Assembly (NCBI GenBank): GCA_049999725.1
Contig: JBNGIS010018202.1
Coordinates: 35,054 to 64,576 of the forward strand
DNA length: 29,523 nt
Direction: 5' to 3'
From: Haplomitrium mnioides
Taxonomy: Eukaryota; Marchantiophyta; Haplomitriopsida; Calobryales
Shown: piece after piece, positions 29,381 through 29,523 of the stretch
Numbering within the stretch: position 1 is the stretch's first letter
Layout: each line of letters begins with the position of its first letter
Translations under genes and position numbers: made by a program
The notes under the pieces: model-generated
Told to the model about the DNA's origin: nothing
Database searches by the model: none
Seen by the model: only the letters and a program-made list of their open reading frames with translations

Positions 29381-29523
29381 TCACAACTCATCTTGCTAAG
29401 AATTATTCGACTCTACTCTTCTTTGCAAAAGAAATTCAAAAAATTTATTTCTTTAGCTGTAAGTTGAGAAAACATAATATCTCTAGAACTAAGCTTCGAG
29501 TCTAGAAAAAAATGATGGATTAA

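Larger units (their letters stand above)
17982..29523. mobile_element. Element 3: TIR element, left end seen, right end beyond window (inferred extent)
   Basis: The left terminus (AGCCGCTACTTTGAACCAGG at 17981-18000) interrupts copia pol. Inward lie the 650-bp AT-rich arm, a 52-bp array (18884-19143), then, after removing the 19533-23899 insertion, the 3' side of a GHTHD-family gene. After also removing 25653-28679, the 5' part of that gene and a further array with the same palindromic core (29128-29380) follow. Array-gene-array parallels element 2. No right terminus is seen before the window ends, so the extent is an inference; alternatively element 3 is truncated somewhere before 19528. Confidence 0.4.

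Overview
This window is repeat-dense, AT-rich nuclear DNA, almost certainly from a land plant. It contains degraded Ty1/copia and Ty3/gypsy retrotransposons primed by plant-type initiator-Met tRNA sites, a roughly 97-99 bp GT-AG type intron, and no bacterial-style operons. I cannot name the species. I lean towards a large, transposon-rich genome, possibly a non-flowering plant, with low confidence. I found no intact single-copy host gene, and every recognisable coding segment belongs to a mobile element and is broken.

Layout. 1-790: degenerate short-repeat array. 862-1254: fragment of an uncharacterised transposon-type protein (motifs DGMDQ / LDN..REN / GHTHD.IDQ; here called the 'GHTHD family', possibly what Pfam calls DUF7869, from memory). 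It is cut by a complete Ty1/copia element at 1260-5120 (minus strand), with LTRs, primer site, purine tract and a perfect GTTTG target duplication. 5128-6863: no gene, with a small hairpin. 6864-10083: internally deleted Ty3/gypsy element (minus), followed by a second integrase scrap (10085-10480).

10494-19500 holds the most unusual material. It is a family of DNA elements sharing the terminus CCGCTACTTTGAACCAGGAA, an AT-rich subterminal stretch, and tandem arrays (37, 24-25 or 52 bp units) built round a palindromic ATGCGCGCAT-like core. Element 1 (10494-13399) is a foldback: two inverted copies of the right half of such an element. Element 2 (about 14066-16574) is a fuller copy with an array on each side of a broken gene. 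That gene has the motif order of a beta-class DNA amino-methyltransferase: a DPPY-like box, then a KP box, then a glycine-loop SAM motif. Element 3 starts at 17982 and probably runs beyond the window.

A second copia fragment (16575-17980) lies exactly between the termini of elements 2 and 3. Inside element 3 two large TG...CA insertions, each with a perfect 5-bp target duplication, behave like giant solo LTRs: 19533-23899 (AATAT) and 25653-28679 (GGTGG). The second splits a GHTHD-family gene (minus; parts at 28815-28685 and 25652-24092). With both insertions removed, the GHTHD gene sits between the 52-bp array (18884-19143) and another array of the same core motif (29128-29380). An equivalent array precedes the other GHTHD copy at the window start.

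Working model (inference): a TIR transposon family whose subterminal palindromic arrays accompany two alternative or complementary genes, a GHTHD-family candidate transposase and a bacterial-type DNA methyltransferase. All copies seen here are decayed.
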